From contig CAZJFG010000002.1 of assembly GCA_964545385.1 (NCBI GenBank), positions 23,131-87,130 on the forward strand: 64,000 nucleotides of DNA. Direction: 5' to 3'. Below, one piece after another: positions 1 to 8,698 of this stretch (the first letter of the stretch is position 1; each line of letters starts with the position of its first letter). Source of the DNA: GCA-002780795 sp964545385 (GTDB taxonomy: Bacteria > Patescibacteriota > Microgenomatia > UBA1406 > GWC2-37-13). The translations under genes and the position numbers were made by a program. Under the pieces are notes generated by a model. It searched no databases, was not told the origin of the DNA, and saw nothing but the letters and a program-made list of their open reading frames with translations.

Positions 1-261
1 TTCGGCCAATCCTTGAAGGGATTTGGCTGTTGTTTCACCGGTTACAGCTCCTTCTTCAAAGCCAGATAAATCTTGAACACCAAGTTTTAAGCCTTTAACT
101 TCGTTAATTTTCTGCTTGATTGCTAGAAGAAAAGGAAATGGAGTACAAATAACAATAATTCTGTCAGGATATGGTTGGTATAGTTTCAGGAATTCCGTGA
201 TCCAACTTTCAGCTTCATAAAGATTTTTATTTGCTTTCCAGTTGGCAACTATGTATTTCAT
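1..261 (-). CDS. tpiA: Triosephosphate isomerase, N-terminal part (cut by window edge)
   Basis: The 87 visible codons start at the ATG at 261 and run off the left edge. The protein opens with KYIVANWKANKN, the family's NWKxN substrate-loop motif that includes the N-terminal catalytic lysine. Near the visible end is GVQDLSGFEEGAVTGET, the usual GAQ(D/N)..G.(Y/F)TGE region. The enzyme interconverts dihydroxyacetone phosphate and glyceraldehyde 3-phosphate in cytoplasmic glycolysis. The catalytic His and Glu lie outside the window, so intactness cannot be judged. It lies 10 bp downstream of the RNase HI gene on the same strand and is probably co-transcribed with it. Confidence 0.88.
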   Translation of the reverse strand, partial: MKYIVANWKANKNLYEAESWITEFLKLYQPYPDRIIVICTPFPFLLAIKQKINEVKGLKLGVQDLSGFEEGAVTGETTAKSLQGLAE

Positions 262-271
262 AATTTATATT

Positions 272-736
272 TTATACGTTTATTCCCATTTCTTGTAATG
301 GTTTTTTGGAAAGAGTATCGGCCTCTTGGTTTTTTTCCCTGGGAATCCATTTAATTTCATATTCAAAGTTTTTCAAAAGTTCGAGAGTCTCAAAAAGGAG
401 TTTTTTAAGATGAGGATGATTTTTGTGAGGGTGCCAAACTGTTTTTTTCTTGTTCCAACCCCATTTTTTAGCGACCATATTGTAAACAAGATTACTGTCG
501 GTATAGATAGCCAACTGGTGGTTAGCGATTGATGGCTGGTTACTGGTAGTCAAAAACTTAAGAGCTGCAAGCAAAGCGTGGTATTCGGCCAGGTTGTTAG
601 TCATGCCTTCACCGGACCCGATTACTTTAGAATTTTTAAAAACAGTTGTTCCATTTTTTTTAATTAAAAAACCCCAAGCAGCAGTTCCTCCCGGATTTTT
701 TGGTCCGCAAGCGCCATCAAAATAAATTTCGATCAT
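272..736 (-). CDS. rnhA: Ribonuclease HI family protein
   Basis: A 154-residue protein from the ATG at 736. An upstream in-frame ATG at 796 would add 20 residues overlapping uvrD and is unlikely. It opens IEIYFDGACGPKNPGG (first catalytic Asp), followed by NNLAEYHALLAAL (catalytic Glu), IYTDSNLVYN (Asp) and EKNQEADTLSK (last Asp), so the DEDD carboxylates are present. The region that carries His124 in the E. coli enzyme is not obvious. RNase HI cleaves RNA in RNA-DNA hybrids such as primers and R-loops. On the minus strand a TATAAT lies 6 bases before the start, which fits a leaderless transcript. The gene is divergent from uvrD with 16 bp between start codons. Confidence 0.85.
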   Translation of the reverse strand: MIEIYFDGACGPKNPGGTAAWGFLIKKNGTTVFKNSKVIGSGEGMTNNLAEYHALLAALKFLTTSNQPSIANHQLAIYTDSNLVYNMVAKKWGWNKKKTVWHPHKNHPHLKKLLFETLELLKNFEYEIKWIPREKNQEADTLSKKPLQEMGINV

Positions 737-752
737 GCTATTATTATAATCT
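737..752. promoter_or_regulatory. Overlapping divergent promoters for RNase HI and uvrD
   Basis: Only 16 bp separate the two start codons. On the minus strand an exact TATAAT (743-748) ends 6 bases before the RNase HI ATG. On the plus strand TATTAT (739-744) lies 8 bases before the uvrD ATG; the TATAAT at 745-750 is too close to that ATG to serve it unless translation begins further in. Both transcripts would be essentially leaderless. No convincing -35 was seen. Confidence 0.5.
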
Positions 753-2498
753 ATGGTCTTTGATAATTTGAACGAAAAACAACAGGAGGCAGTCAAAAAT
801 ATTGAAGGAGCATCTGTTATTCTTGCCGGCGCCGGAAGCGGTAAAACACGAGTTTTGATCTCGAAAGTTCTTAATCTTATTAAAAATCACCAGGTTGATC
901 CATATTCGATTTTAATGATTACATTTACAAATAAAGCTGCCGGCGAGATGAAAGAGAGGATCGGCAGGCGCCTTGGATTTGTTGGTACCTTTCACGCTTT
1001 TTGTGCAAAGATTCTTCGGATTGAGGGTGAGGTAATCGGTTTAGAACGAAAGTTTACGATTTATGATGACGATGATCAGATTGATCTTCTTAAACAGATA
1101 TTGAAAAAAATGGAGTCAAAAAAATTTACTCCAAGCTATTTTTTAAACAGAATTTCTGCAGCCAAAAATCAACTGATCGATTACAAAAGGTATTCGGAAT
1201 TTTTTTCAGATTACAACGCTCCGTTTGTTAGTGAAGTTTATGAAAAGTATCAAAAAGCCCTGAAAAAAAATAGGGCAGTTGATTTTGACGACTTGCTTGT
1301 TTTGACAGTAAGACTTTTTAAGAAAAACGAAAAAATTCTTGAAAAATATCAGAAGCGTTACCGCCATATTCTTGTCGACGAGTTTCAGGATACAAACTAT
1401 GCACAGTATGCGATTATTCGACTGCTAGGCGAGAAATATAAAAACGTAACCGTGGTTGGTGATTTTTCCCAAAGCATCTATTCCTGGCGGGGCGCAGATA
1501 TAAAAAACCTGGAAAAATTTCAGGCGGACTTTCCAAAGTCAAAAGTTATTTATCTTGAGGAGAATTACCGGTCAACTCAGAAAATTCTTGACTTTGCTAC
1601 CATGATAATTGCTAAAAATCAAACTCATCCTATTTTGCAGCTTTTTACTAAAAATAATGAAGGAGAGGAGATTGATTTTCGGGAACTCGAAAACGAAGAA
1701 CAGGAAGCAATTTTTATCGCTCGAGAAATAATTCAGCTGTCCAAAAACAAAGTTCATCCCAACTTTGCTGTTCTGTACCGAACCAACGCCCAGTCACGGG
1801 TAATCGAGGAGGTTTTTTTGCACTACGGTTTACCTTATGTTTTAGTCGGTGGAACCCGATTTTATGAGCGGCGGGAGATAAAAGATGTTTTGGCATACTT
1901 GCGGCTTTTGGTCAATCCGGAAGACTCGGTTTCCCTTGAGCGAATAAAAAAAATTGGCAAAAGGAAATTTGATAAATTTAAAGAACTTTATAACGAAATT
2001 AAAGATGAAATCGAAAAAAAGCCAACCGATCAGCTAATGGAACTAATATTTGAAAAGACAAAGTATTTGGAGATATATAATGTTTCCGATGAGACTGATT
2101 TTTCCCGTTTGGAAAACATTAAGGAGTTAAAATCTGTGGCGATAAGCTACCCCAAACTCACAGAGTTTTTGGAACAAGTAGCTTTGGTTGAGTCAGAATA
2201 TTTTGCCGGCGAGAAAAAGGCTTCGGGTGATGAAGGAATTAAGTTGATGACGCTCCATCAGGCAAAAGGCCTTGAGTTTCCATATGTTTTTATTGTCGGA
2301 GTTGAAGAGGGGATATTACCTCATAGCCGCTCGATTGACGATGTATTTGCTCTGGAGGAAGAAAGAAGGCTTTTTTATGTAGGAATAACTCGAGCCCAGA
2401 AAAAACTCTACATTACGTATGTAAGACGAAGATTTATTTTTGGACGGCGATCCGAGACGCTAAAATCACGATTTATCATGGAAACAGGTGATTTTTGA
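753..2498 (+). CDS. uvrD: UvrD/PcrA-type superfamily 1 DNA helicase, compact form
   Basis: A 581-residue 3'-5' helicase. Visible motifs, in order: Q-motif region LNEKQQEAV, Walker A GAGSGKT (residues 25-32), FVGTFHAFC, Walker B DEFQDTN, VVGDFSQSIYSWRGAD, LEENYRST, the long motif V region LMTLHQAKGLEF, and EEERRLFYVGITRAQ (motif VI). It is shorter than the usual 700-odd residues: the 2B subdomain looks reduced and the C-terminal extension after motif VI is almost absent. Family members act in repair and in dismantling nucleoprotein at stalled forks. The acetyltransferase gene follows at once, with its start 13 bp past the uvrD stop. Confidence 0.93.
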   Translation: MVFDNLNEKQQEAVKNIEGASVILAGAGSGKTRVLISKVLNLIKNHQVDPYSILMITFTNKAAGEMKERIGRRLGFVGTFHAFCAKILRIEGEVIGLERKFTIYDDDDQIDLLKQILKKMESKKFTPSYFLNRISAAKNQLIDYKRYSEFFSDYNAPFVSEVYEKYQKALKKNRAVDFDDLLVLTVRLFKKNEKILEKYQKRYRHILVDEFQDTNYAQYAIIRLLGEKYKNVTVVGDFSQSIYSWRGADIKNLEKFQADFPKSKVIYLEENYRSTQKILDFATMIIAKNQTHPILQLFTKNNEGEEIDFRELENEEQEAIFIAREIIQLSKNKVHPNFAVLYRTNAQSRVIEEVFLHYGLPYVLVGGTRFYERREIKDVLAYLRLLVNPEDSVSLERIKKIGKRKFDKFKELYNEIKDEIEKKPTDQLMELIFEKTKYLEIYNVSDETDFSRLENIKELKSVAISYPKLTEFLEQVALVESEYFAGEKKASGDEGIKLMTLHQAKGLEFPYVFIVGVEEGILPHSRSIDDVFALEEERRLFYVGITRAQKKLYITYVRRRFIFGRRSETLKSRFIMETGDF

Positions 2499-2511
2499 TA
2501 TAATTTACCTT
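2499..2511 (+). promoter_or_regulatory. -10 element immediately before the acetyltransferase start
   Basis: An exact TATAAT (2499-2504) is followed by 7 bases and then the ATG at 2512. This would place the transcription start at or within a base or two of the start codon. It supports the 2512 start over the upstream in-frame ATG at 2488. Confidence 0.5.
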
Positions 2512-3081
2512 ATGGAACCTGCGGAATTTGGAAAAAAAATAGTTAACAGAATTTATAATATTTTTTTAGAATTCGAGGTTTTTTTACTTCATATTATCGG
2601 TCTTATACCTATTCATCATTTGCGCCGTTTTTTTTATCGCTTGGCCGGAATGAAAATTGGCAAAGGTTCGACTATCCATACAGGCACCCGTTTTTATGAC
2701 CCAAAGAATATTAGAATTGGTCAAGATACGATCGTTGGTGAAAGAGCGGTTTTGGACGGTCGGGAGAAACTTATTATTGGCAATCACGTTGCTTTGGCAA
2801 GTGAAGTGATGATTTACAACAGCGAACATAGTGTGGAAGATATAAATTTTGCTGCTAAAGATGCACCGGTTGAGATTGAAGACTATTGTTTTATTGGACC
2901 TCGTGCGATTATTTTACCAGGAGTTAAAATTGGAAAAGGAGCGGTCGTTGGAGCAGGAGCCGTTGTTACCAAAGAAATTCCGCCTTTTGCAATAGTTGGT
3001 GGTGTTCCGGCAAAGATTATCGGTGAGCGAAAAAATAAAAATCTTTCTTACCGACTTGGTAGGGCAAGATGGTTTAGGTAA
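2512..3081 (+). CDS. Hexapeptide-repeat acyltransferase (WbbJ/maltose acetyltransferase-like)
   Basis: 189 residues from the ATG at 2512; an in-frame ATG at 2488 overlaps uvrD. The C-terminal two thirds is a left-handed beta-helix of imperfect [LIV]-G-x(4) hexapeptides: KIGKGSTIHTGTRF, IRIGQDTIVGE, LIIGNHVALAS, ALASEVMIYNSEHS, YCFIGPRAIILPGVKIGKGAVVGAGAVVT. NSEHS is the usual catalytic His region, and VVGGVPAKIIG is the typical closing motif of the family. The N-terminal 50 residues are hydrophobic and basic and may bind membrane. Such enzymes acetylate sugars of envelope glycans; the acceptor cannot be told here. Confidence 0.85.
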   Translation: MEPAEFGKKIVNRIYNIFLEFEVFLLHIIGLIPIHHLRRFFYRLAGMKIGKGSTIHTGTRFYDPKNIRIGQDTIVGERAVLDGREKLIIGNHVALASEVMIYNSEHSVEDINFAAKDAPVEIEDYCFIGPRAIILPGVKIGKGAVVGAGAVVTKEIPPFAIVGGVPAKIIGERKNKNLSYRLGRARWFR

Positions 3082-3090
3082 ATAAGTTTT

Positions 3091-3789
3091 ATGAAATTCC
3101 TTAGCAAAATTATTTTTTTTATTTTTGTTCTTCTTAGTGCAGGTACCGTTTATTGGAAGATTTCTTCTCTCCCTAAAAAAAGTAATAGTTTGAATTACAA
3201 ACTTGACCAAACAGCAGGACAAGTCGTTTATCCAACATCTACAGAGAAGGCACGAGCGACCCCTATGAAACCAAAAACTTCGGCCATAGATAAAAAATGG
3301 CCGGATCCAAGGCCAACGGCAACTCTAACAGAAGATATACAAGAATGGGGGAAAGCCACTCAACTTTCCGAGCATACCTGGACGATGAAGGTCGGATTTG
3401 ACGACCGTATGGCAACTCCTGAGGAAATTTTTACAGCATTAAACAATTATAGAAGGCAACACAATCGTGAAGCTTTGGTTTGGGATGACAAGCTGGCTGC
3501 TTTTGCCAAGTCAAGAGCGGTTACTTTCACAGGCCTTGGCAAAACCGACGAACATGCAGGATTTATTAGTTATACCAATAATATTGACAACGTTAAAACT
3601 TTAGGTTTTTGGTCTTTGGGTGAAAACTCAAGTTATGGATATAGACTAACTGGAGTTCATCTTATTGAATGGGTTTATGCCGGTGATGAGGGTCATAATT
3701 CCAATCAACTAAGCCCTGACTGGAGCCATGTTGGAATTGGAGTCGATGGAGAACAAACCGACATTATTTTCGGCGGAAATAAAATGTAG
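3091..3789 (+). CDS. Membrane-anchored CAP (SCP/PR-1)-domain protein
   Basis: 232 residues. An N-terminal hydrophobic segment (about 5-22) acts as signal or anchor. A low-complexity linker of about 80 residues rich in Lys, Thr and Pro follows. The CAP domain starts near 110: EEIFTALNNYRRQHN, LAAFAKSRA, DEHAGF, LGENSSYGY, then HNSNQLSPDWSHVGIGV. The His and Glu residues of the CAP cavity are recognisable. Bacterial CAP proteins are extracytoplasmic; their biochemical role is unsettled. The gene ends one base before the convergent VanW gene. Confidence 0.78.
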   Translation: MKFLSKIIFFIFVLLSAGTVYWKISSLPKKSNSLNYKLDQTAGQVVYPTSTEKARATPMKPKTSAIDKKWPDPRPTATLTEDIQEWGKATQLSEHTWTMKVGFDDRMATPEEIFTALNNYRRQHNREALVWDDKLAAFAKSRAVTFTGLGKTDEHAGFISYTNNIDNVKTLGFWSLGENSSYGYRLTGVHLIEWVYAGDEGHNSNQLSPDWSHVGIGVDGEQTDIIFGGNKM

Positions 3790-3790
3790 G

Positions 3791-5182
3791 CTAATCGGCA
3801 GTGCCGACTAGGTAAACTGCTTGCCAAGGTTTATAGCTTGAGTAAAAACTATCTTCTTTAACAGTTCCGTCGGCATAGGTTACTTTGTAGGTAAAGTTTG
3901 CCTTACCGCCCCAGGCAGCAAAATCAACCTGTTTGATGACGCCTTTTTTTAAAGTCGGTTCATCCTGATAGAGAGATTCGGGTGGTGCTTGGACATCCCA
4001 TAGAACTGGTGTTGAAATCTCAACTTTGCGATTGTCTTTTTTTCCGTAAAATCTAAAGTATAGGAGGTTATTGTTTTCATCGACCTTAGTTTGAATAAGG
4101 ATATATGCAGGCGTATCATTCTTAATTTTAAGATCAACAGAAGGTGAAAACACCGTGGCATCAAGACCAGGCTTGGCATCGTTTTCATAATAGCCTACTC
4201 GGTAAGCATGAGGGTGGCGTTCGATAATAGGCAATCCACTGTTTAAGGCGGCGCGAAAAAGAGTAGTTGAAACTTGACAGATACCGCCGCCGTCTCCTAA
4301 AATAGTTTTTCCGGCTTTAATAATGTAAGCCTGTTTATAGCCAGTTGACGCCGAAATATCGCCAATCGTATCGTTAAAAGAAAAAATTTTATCTTTTGGG
4401 ATCAAAATTCCGTTGAATTTCGAAGCAGCCAAAATTATATTATAGACTCTTTCCTCTATAGAGTGAGTATAGTCTGATTTACCTTCTCCAATAAGTTCTT
4501 CTATACCATAATTATTTGCTTTAGCAAGAGTAATCTCTGGCTCGATCATCTTACTTTTTACAACGACAACGACATTGTTTACTTTTTTATTTTTTAAACC
4601 ATAAATCTTAGTATCAAAATCGTCAAGAAACTGTGAAGAGAGGATTTGCCGACCAAATTCCTCCTGGCGGAAACTAAGAACTTTATTGTCTTCAAATTGA
4701 AACAACGCATTTTTAGCAGGCTTGTTGTAACTTTCTTCAAGGCGGGTTAGGTTTTCTTTTATTTCATCTTTATCATAGTCAAGGCTTGAATTAATCTGAA
4801 ACGATTGATTAAGAAAAACAGTTGCGATTTTTTGATAGTACTTTGAAGCAAGATTTGAAGATCGGCCTATCAAGTAAGCTCTTTCCGCCAAACCCTCACT
4901 GTCGTAATGAAGATTAATTTGCTCTCCGGACAAAGTGGCAACCGGACTATCCTCAAAAATAATAGTAAATTTGATTTTTTTTAAATCGTCATTTTTTTGC
5001 TGAAAATACTGAACGATGTTGGCTTTGCTTTTTTTGCCGAAGTTTATATTGTCAATATAAACATTGGGGTAGAGTTTGTCTTGAAAAGTTTTTTCCGCAT
5101 CTGTAAAAAACTTTGCAAAAACAAGCAGGAAAAAAAATAGTAAGTAAAAAAAAATCCTGATAAGCTTCTTATATGCTATCAT
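3791..5182 (-). CDS. VanW family cell-surface protein (YoaR-like)
   Basis: 463 residues from the ATG at 5182. A start at 5224 would add 14 residues overlapping the divergent gene. A TM anchor lies at about 5-24. Residues 35-215 resemble the peptidoglycan-binding-like repeats often found before VanW domains. The VanW core follows: KFNGILIPKDKIFSFND, GGGICQVSTTLFRAAL, ERHPHAYRVGYY, GLDATVFSP. A G5-like beta tail closes the protein (KKGVIKQVDFAAWGGKANF region). VanW was named from vancomycin-resistance clusters, but its biochemical function is unknown; nothing here implies resistance. The start codon is only 6 bp from that of the divergent solute-binding protein gene. Confidence 0.85.
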   Translation of the reverse strand: MIAYKKLIRIFFYLLFFFLLVFAKFFTDAEKTFQDKLYPNVYIDNINFGKKSKANIVQYFQQKNDDLKKIKFTIIFEDSPVATLSGEQINLHYDSEGLAERAYLIGRSSNLASKYYQKIATVFLNQSFQINSSLDYDKDEIKENLTRLEESYNKPAKNALFQFEDNKVLSFRQEEFGRQILSSQFLDDFDTKIYGLKNKKVNNVVVVVKSKMIEPEITLAKANNYGIEELIGEGKSDYTHSIEERVYNIILAASKFNGILIPKDKIFSFNDTIGDISASTGYKQAYIIKAGKTILGDGGGICQVSTTLFRAALNSGLPIIERHPHAYRVGYYENDAKPGLDATVFSPSVDLKIKNDTPAYILIQTKVDENNNLLYFRFYGKKDNRKVEISTPVLWDVQAPPESLYQDEPTLKKGVIKQVDFAAWGGKANFTYKVTYADGTVKEDSFYSSYKPWQAVYLVGTAD

Positions 5183-5188
5183 AGATAT
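5177..5188 (+). promoter_or_regulatory. -10-like element at the start of the solute-binding protein gene
   Basis: TATCAT (5177-5182) lies 6 bases before the ATG at 5189 and overlaps the start codon of the divergent VanW gene. The spacing matches the other putative leaderless starts in this window. The divergent start codons are only 6 bp apart, so each promoter must lie within the neighbouring reading frame. Confidence 0.4.
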
Positions 5189-6646
5189 ATGGATGATAAT
5201 AAACAAAATCCTGTAGAAAATCAAACCTCAGTTTCTCAACCGACGCCTACTTTTCAAGTCGAAGAGGTAGCGCCAGATGTAACTACTCCGACAAATAAAG
5301 ATGTCAGTCAAGTAAACCCGGAAGTTCTCAATACTCCTCCGCCACCGATGTTTAAGGAAAACAAAAAAAAATATATTATTGTTGCTGGAACAGCTGTTGC
5401 CTTTTTCATTTTTATTATTATCGTTTTTCGTCTGATTTCTGGTAAAAAAACAACGGCAAATTCAATTAAACTTACCTATTGGAGTTTATGGGAAGACAAA
5501 CAGGTTTTTGACCCATTAATACAAGCCTATGAGAAAGAAAATCCGAAAGTAACAATTGATTATCAAAAAATATCAAAAGAAGATTATAAAGATAGACTCT
5601 TGGCTCGAGGTGAAAAAGGTACAGGTCCAGATATTTTTAGTTTTCATAATACTTGGTTACCGGAAATAAAAAATATGGTGGCAGCTCTGCCCAAAAGCGT
5701 GATGACGAACGCTGAGTTCGAAAAAACTTTTTATAAAATTCATCAGACGGATTTAAAAGTTGATAATGACTACTATGGAATTCCTTTGACAATTGACGGT
5801 TTGGTTTTAATTTACAACGACAGTCTTTTAAAAAAAGCAGGACTTTCTACACCGCCAGCCAACTGGGACGAAATGGTTGATGCTGTTGCTAAGCTTACCG
5901 TCAAGGATAATAATAACCAAATTATTACTTCTGGTATTGCTTTGGGGACAGCAACAAATGTTGAGCATTATTCAGATATTTTTGGACTTTTACTTATTCA
6001 AAATGGCGGGAGTTTAACGGCTTTGGATCAAGCTGAGGCTGCAGAAGCACTTGAAAGCTACCGAAAATTTGCCGAAGCACCAAATGATTTTTGGAGCGAT
6101 GTTATGCCAAATTCAATAGTAGCTTTTGCCCAGGAAAAAGTAGCTATGATAATTGCCCCTTCTTGGGAAGTCTTAACTATAAAAAATATTAACCCCGATA
6201 TTAGTGTCAAAACGGCAACAATTCCTGTTGTTCCTGGTGGCAAATTGGTTTCTTTGGCAACCTACTGGGTGGAAGGGGTTTCTCGATACAGTAAAAATCA
6301 AACAGAAGCCTGGAAATTTTTAAAGTATCTATCGGAAAAAGAAAACCAAACAAAGTTATATCAGGTCCAGAGTCAATTAAGACCATTTGGACAACCTTAC
6401 TCAAGGGTGGATCTGGGGTCGCTTCTTGCTCAGAATCAATATCTAGGTGCAGTGATTAAACAAGCTGATTACTACGTTTCTTTACCTCTTGCCTCAAGAA
6501 CATACGATAATGGATTAAATGACGAAATCATAAAATATATTGAAAACGCAATAAATGCAACAGCTCAAGGAACATCTTATTCTCAAGCTTTAAAACAGGC
6601 CAAGGAGGGGATTGATCAGGTTTTATCAAAATACAGTATTAAGTAA
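5189..6646 (+). CDS. Membrane-anchored extracellular solute-binding protein (family 1, sugar type)
   Basis: 485 residues. Residues 1-60 are Pro/Thr-rich and presumably cytoplasmic, and a TM helix spans about 62-84. The rest is a periplasmic-binding-protein fold of the maltose/sugar type: KLTYWSLWEDKQVFDPLIQAYEKENP, GTGPDIFSFHNTWLPEI, YYGIPLTIDGLVLIYNDSLL and SRYSKNQTEAWKFLKYL. There is no lipobox; the anchor is the TM helix. No ABC permease or ATPase gene is near, so it may work with distant transporter genes or only capture ligand. It starts a same-strand run with the next three envelope genes. Confidence 0.8.
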   Translation: MDDNKQNPVENQTSVSQPTPTFQVEEVAPDVTTPTNKDVSQVNPEVLNTPPPPMFKENKKKYIIVAGTAVAFFIFIIIVFRLISGKKTTANSIKLTYWSLWEDKQVFDPLIQAYEKENPKVTIDYQKISKEDYKDRLLARGEKGTGPDIFSFHNTWLPEIKNMVAALPKSVMTNAEFEKTFYKIHQTDLKVDNDYYGIPLTIDGLVLIYNDSLLKKAGLSTPPANWDEMVDAVAKLTVKDNNNQIITSGIALGTATNVEHYSDIFGLLLIQNGGSLTALDQAEAAEALESYRKFAEAPNDFWSDVMPNSIVAFAQEKVAMIIAPSWEVLTIKNINPDISVKTATIPVVPGGKLVSLATYWVEGVSRYSKNQTEAWKFLKYLSEKENQTKLYQVQSQLRPFGQPYSRVDLGSLLAQNQYLGAVIKQADYYVSLPLASRTYDNGLNDEIIKYIENAINATAQGTSYSQALKQAKEGIDQVLSKYSIK

Positions 6647-6661
6647 TATAAAATTATACTT

Positions 6662-8692
6662 ATGAAGTTTCCATTTTTTCAAACGGCTAAAAACAACAGT
6701 CCTTATCTGGGATTACTTTTGAAGGAAGATCAAGGAATAGCTATTATTATTAATACAAAAAATAATGTTGAGGCGATTTCTAATTTTGAAAAATTTAACT
6801 ATTCAAACGGTTGGGAAAATATAGCAGACGATATTGACGAAGTTCTTTATAGGTTGGAATCAAAATACAAAATTCATTTTGAAAAAACAATTTTATTCGT
6901 CTACTCCCATTTGATCGATGAAAAAACCAATCAGATAAAAAAAACCTATTATCAGAAAATAAAAAACTTAATTAAGGACCTTGAATTAAAACCTTTGGGA
7001 TTTATTGATTGTCGTGATGCTGTCGTAAGAGCACTTGAGCAGAAAGATGAAAACAAACTAACAGGAATAATTGTTGAACTTGATAAAAATAGTCTGGCCG
7101 TTTTTATTTATAAAGCGGGTCAAATTTCTTTTGCTAAGACGGTTACAAGAACAAATAATATTGTTGAAGATCTAAATTCAGTTTTTGATGAAATTAAGGG
7201 AAGGATTTTACTGCCGGCAAGAATTATTTTGTATAACTCAAAGGAGCTTGATTTAGAGGTTACAAAAATAATAAGTTATCGCTGGTCCAGTGACGTGTTT
7301 ATTCAATTGCCAAGAGTAGAAATTGTTCAGGAAAAAAATATTATCCAAAATTTAGCAGTTCTTTTTAAAGAACAAATAAGACCAGAAAGAGCTTCTATTG
7401 AAAATACTGCGTCAAAAGAGGAAGCTGCGGGTTTTGTCATTGGTAAAGATATAAAAGACGAGAAACGGTATCAATCACAGATTAAAAAAAATAAACTGCC
7501 TGTAGTTACTTTTAAGAATATTTTCGGAAATATATCTTTTACTAATTTTAAAATTCCATTTATCAAAAAAAAATGGCAGAAAAAATTCTTAATAATTATT
7601 TGTGTTTTGATTGTTTTAACCGCTTTAGTATTAAACGAATATTTTTTTCACAAGGCAAAGATTGAAGTTTATGTTCCAAGCAATATTTTAAAAAAAACAC
7701 TTGATTTGACAGCCGGAAAAAGCGGTGACGTTGATCTTAAAATTACGCCGGTTAAAAAAATATGGGATGTTTCTGTATCAAAAAGTACTACCGGTACAAA
7801 AAATATTGGTGATCCGGCAACAGGCGAAGTTACTTTATATAATTACAATAAAGAAACCACTTTTGCTAAAGGAACTAAAATCACTGTAGGTGGAATTACA
7901 TTCATTCTTGACGATGAAGCAAAAGTAGCTTCGGCCTCACTTACGAGTGACGGTTCGGCAAAGCTTCCCGGGAAAGCAAAAGCAAAAATTACAGCTTCGG
8001 TTATCGGTACGGAAGGTAATCTGCCCAAAGGACAAACTTTTCAGATAGAAGGTCTTGATCCAGATATATATTTTGCTAAAAACGAATCAGATTTCAGTGG
8101 CGGTTCAGCAAAAAAAGTAACCGTTGTTTCAGAAGAAGATATTAAAGATTTGAAATCCGAAATTATTGCCAAAGTAAAGCAGGAGAAACCCAATAATTTT
8201 AATTTAAAAAGTGACGAAAAAATAATTAACCAGTTGACAACAACCGATCTGACCGACGAGAATTGTTCGAAAGAATTGGGTGAAGAGGCAAGTACGGTTA
8301 CTCTTACTGCCAAAGCAGAAACAACTGTGTTTATTTATAGTAAATCGGAATTGCTTGATATTATATATAAAAATTTACAAAATAATTTAAAAACAGGTTT
8401 TACACTTGATAAGAAAAAGATTAGTTATCAAATTGAGGATGTTGAGGTAAATAAGAATAATATTAACCTCAAAATTGCCGTTGAAGGAAAATCCATAAAA
8501 ACGCTTGAAAAAGACGATGTTATTAAAAAACTACTTGGTAAAAACGAAGAAAATATTGGAGAGCTTCTGAAGAAAGATTTTGACATTACGGGTTTTAAAA
8601 AAACCCAAGAACAATCTCTTGCAATTCCTTTTTACAAAAATCTTTTACCTTTTTTTCCAAAAAACTTTGAGGTTGAAATTGATAGTTTATAA
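6662..8692 (+). CDS. Large one-pass membrane protein: possible actin-like N-terminal half, baseplate-J-like outer half
   Basis: 676 residues with one TM helix at about 309-329. The N-terminal 240 residues recall PilM/FtsA-type actin-like folds (NSPYLGLLLKEDQGIAII, TGIIVELDKNSLAVFIYKAG), but without a sure nucleotide-binding signature. The outer part has the baseplate-J-like pattern TGEVTLYNYN, TTFAKGTKITVGGITF, AKITASVIGTEGNLPKGQTF. Similar proteins in CPR genomes are often labelled baseplate J-like, yet no other phage gene is nearby, so a surface or pilus-related role is more plausible. It lies 15 bp after the solute-binding protein gene and 6 bp before the sortase gene. A TAAAAT lies 7 bases before the ATG. 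Confidence 0.55.
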   Translation: MKFPFFQTAKNNSPYLGLLLKEDQGIAIIINTKNNVEAISNFEKFNYSNGWENIADDIDEVLYRLESKYKIHFEKTILFVYSHLIDEKTNQIKKTYYQKIKNLIKDLELKPLGFIDCRDAVVRALEQKDENKLTGIIVELDKNSLAVFIYKAGQISFAKTVTRTNNIVEDLNSVFDEIKGRILLPARIILYNSKELDLEVTKIISYRWSSDVFIQLPRVEIVQEKNIIQNLAVLFKEQIRPERASIENTASKEEAAGFVIGKDIKDEKRYQSQIKKNKLPVVTFKNIFGNISFTNFKIPFIKKKWQKKFLIIICVLIVLTALVLNEYFFHKAKIEVYVPSNILKKTLDLTAGKSGDVDLKITPVKKIWDVSVSKSTTGTKNIGDPATGEVTLYNYNKETTFAKGTKITVGGITFILDDEAKVASASLTSDGSAKLPGKAKAKITASVIGTEGNLPKGQTFQIEGLDPDIYFAKNESDFSGGSAKKVTVVSEEDIKDLKSEIIAKVKQEKPNNFNLKSDEKIINQLTTTDLTDENCSKELGEEASTVTLTAKAETTVFIYSKSELLDIIYKNLQNNLKTGFTLDKKKISYQIEDVEVNKNNINLKIAVEGKSIKTLEKDDVIKKLLGKNEENIGELLKKDFDITGFKKTQEQSLAIPFYKNLLPFFPKNFEVEIDSL

Positions 8693-8698
8693 TTTGAT
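8688..8698 (+). promoter_or_regulatory. -10 element just upstream of the sortase start
   Basis: An exact TATAAT (8688-8693) overlaps the stop region of the preceding gene and lies 5 bases before the sortase ATG. This is the same arrangement seen at other transcription-unit starts in the window. It may provide an internal promoter for the sortase and PBP genes. Confidence 0.4.

Noticed and set aside
6662..8692. Prophage remnant based on the baseplate-J-like domain
   Set aside because: There are no other phage genes, integrase or att-like repeats nearby, and the protein has a TM helix; the neighbours are envelope genes.
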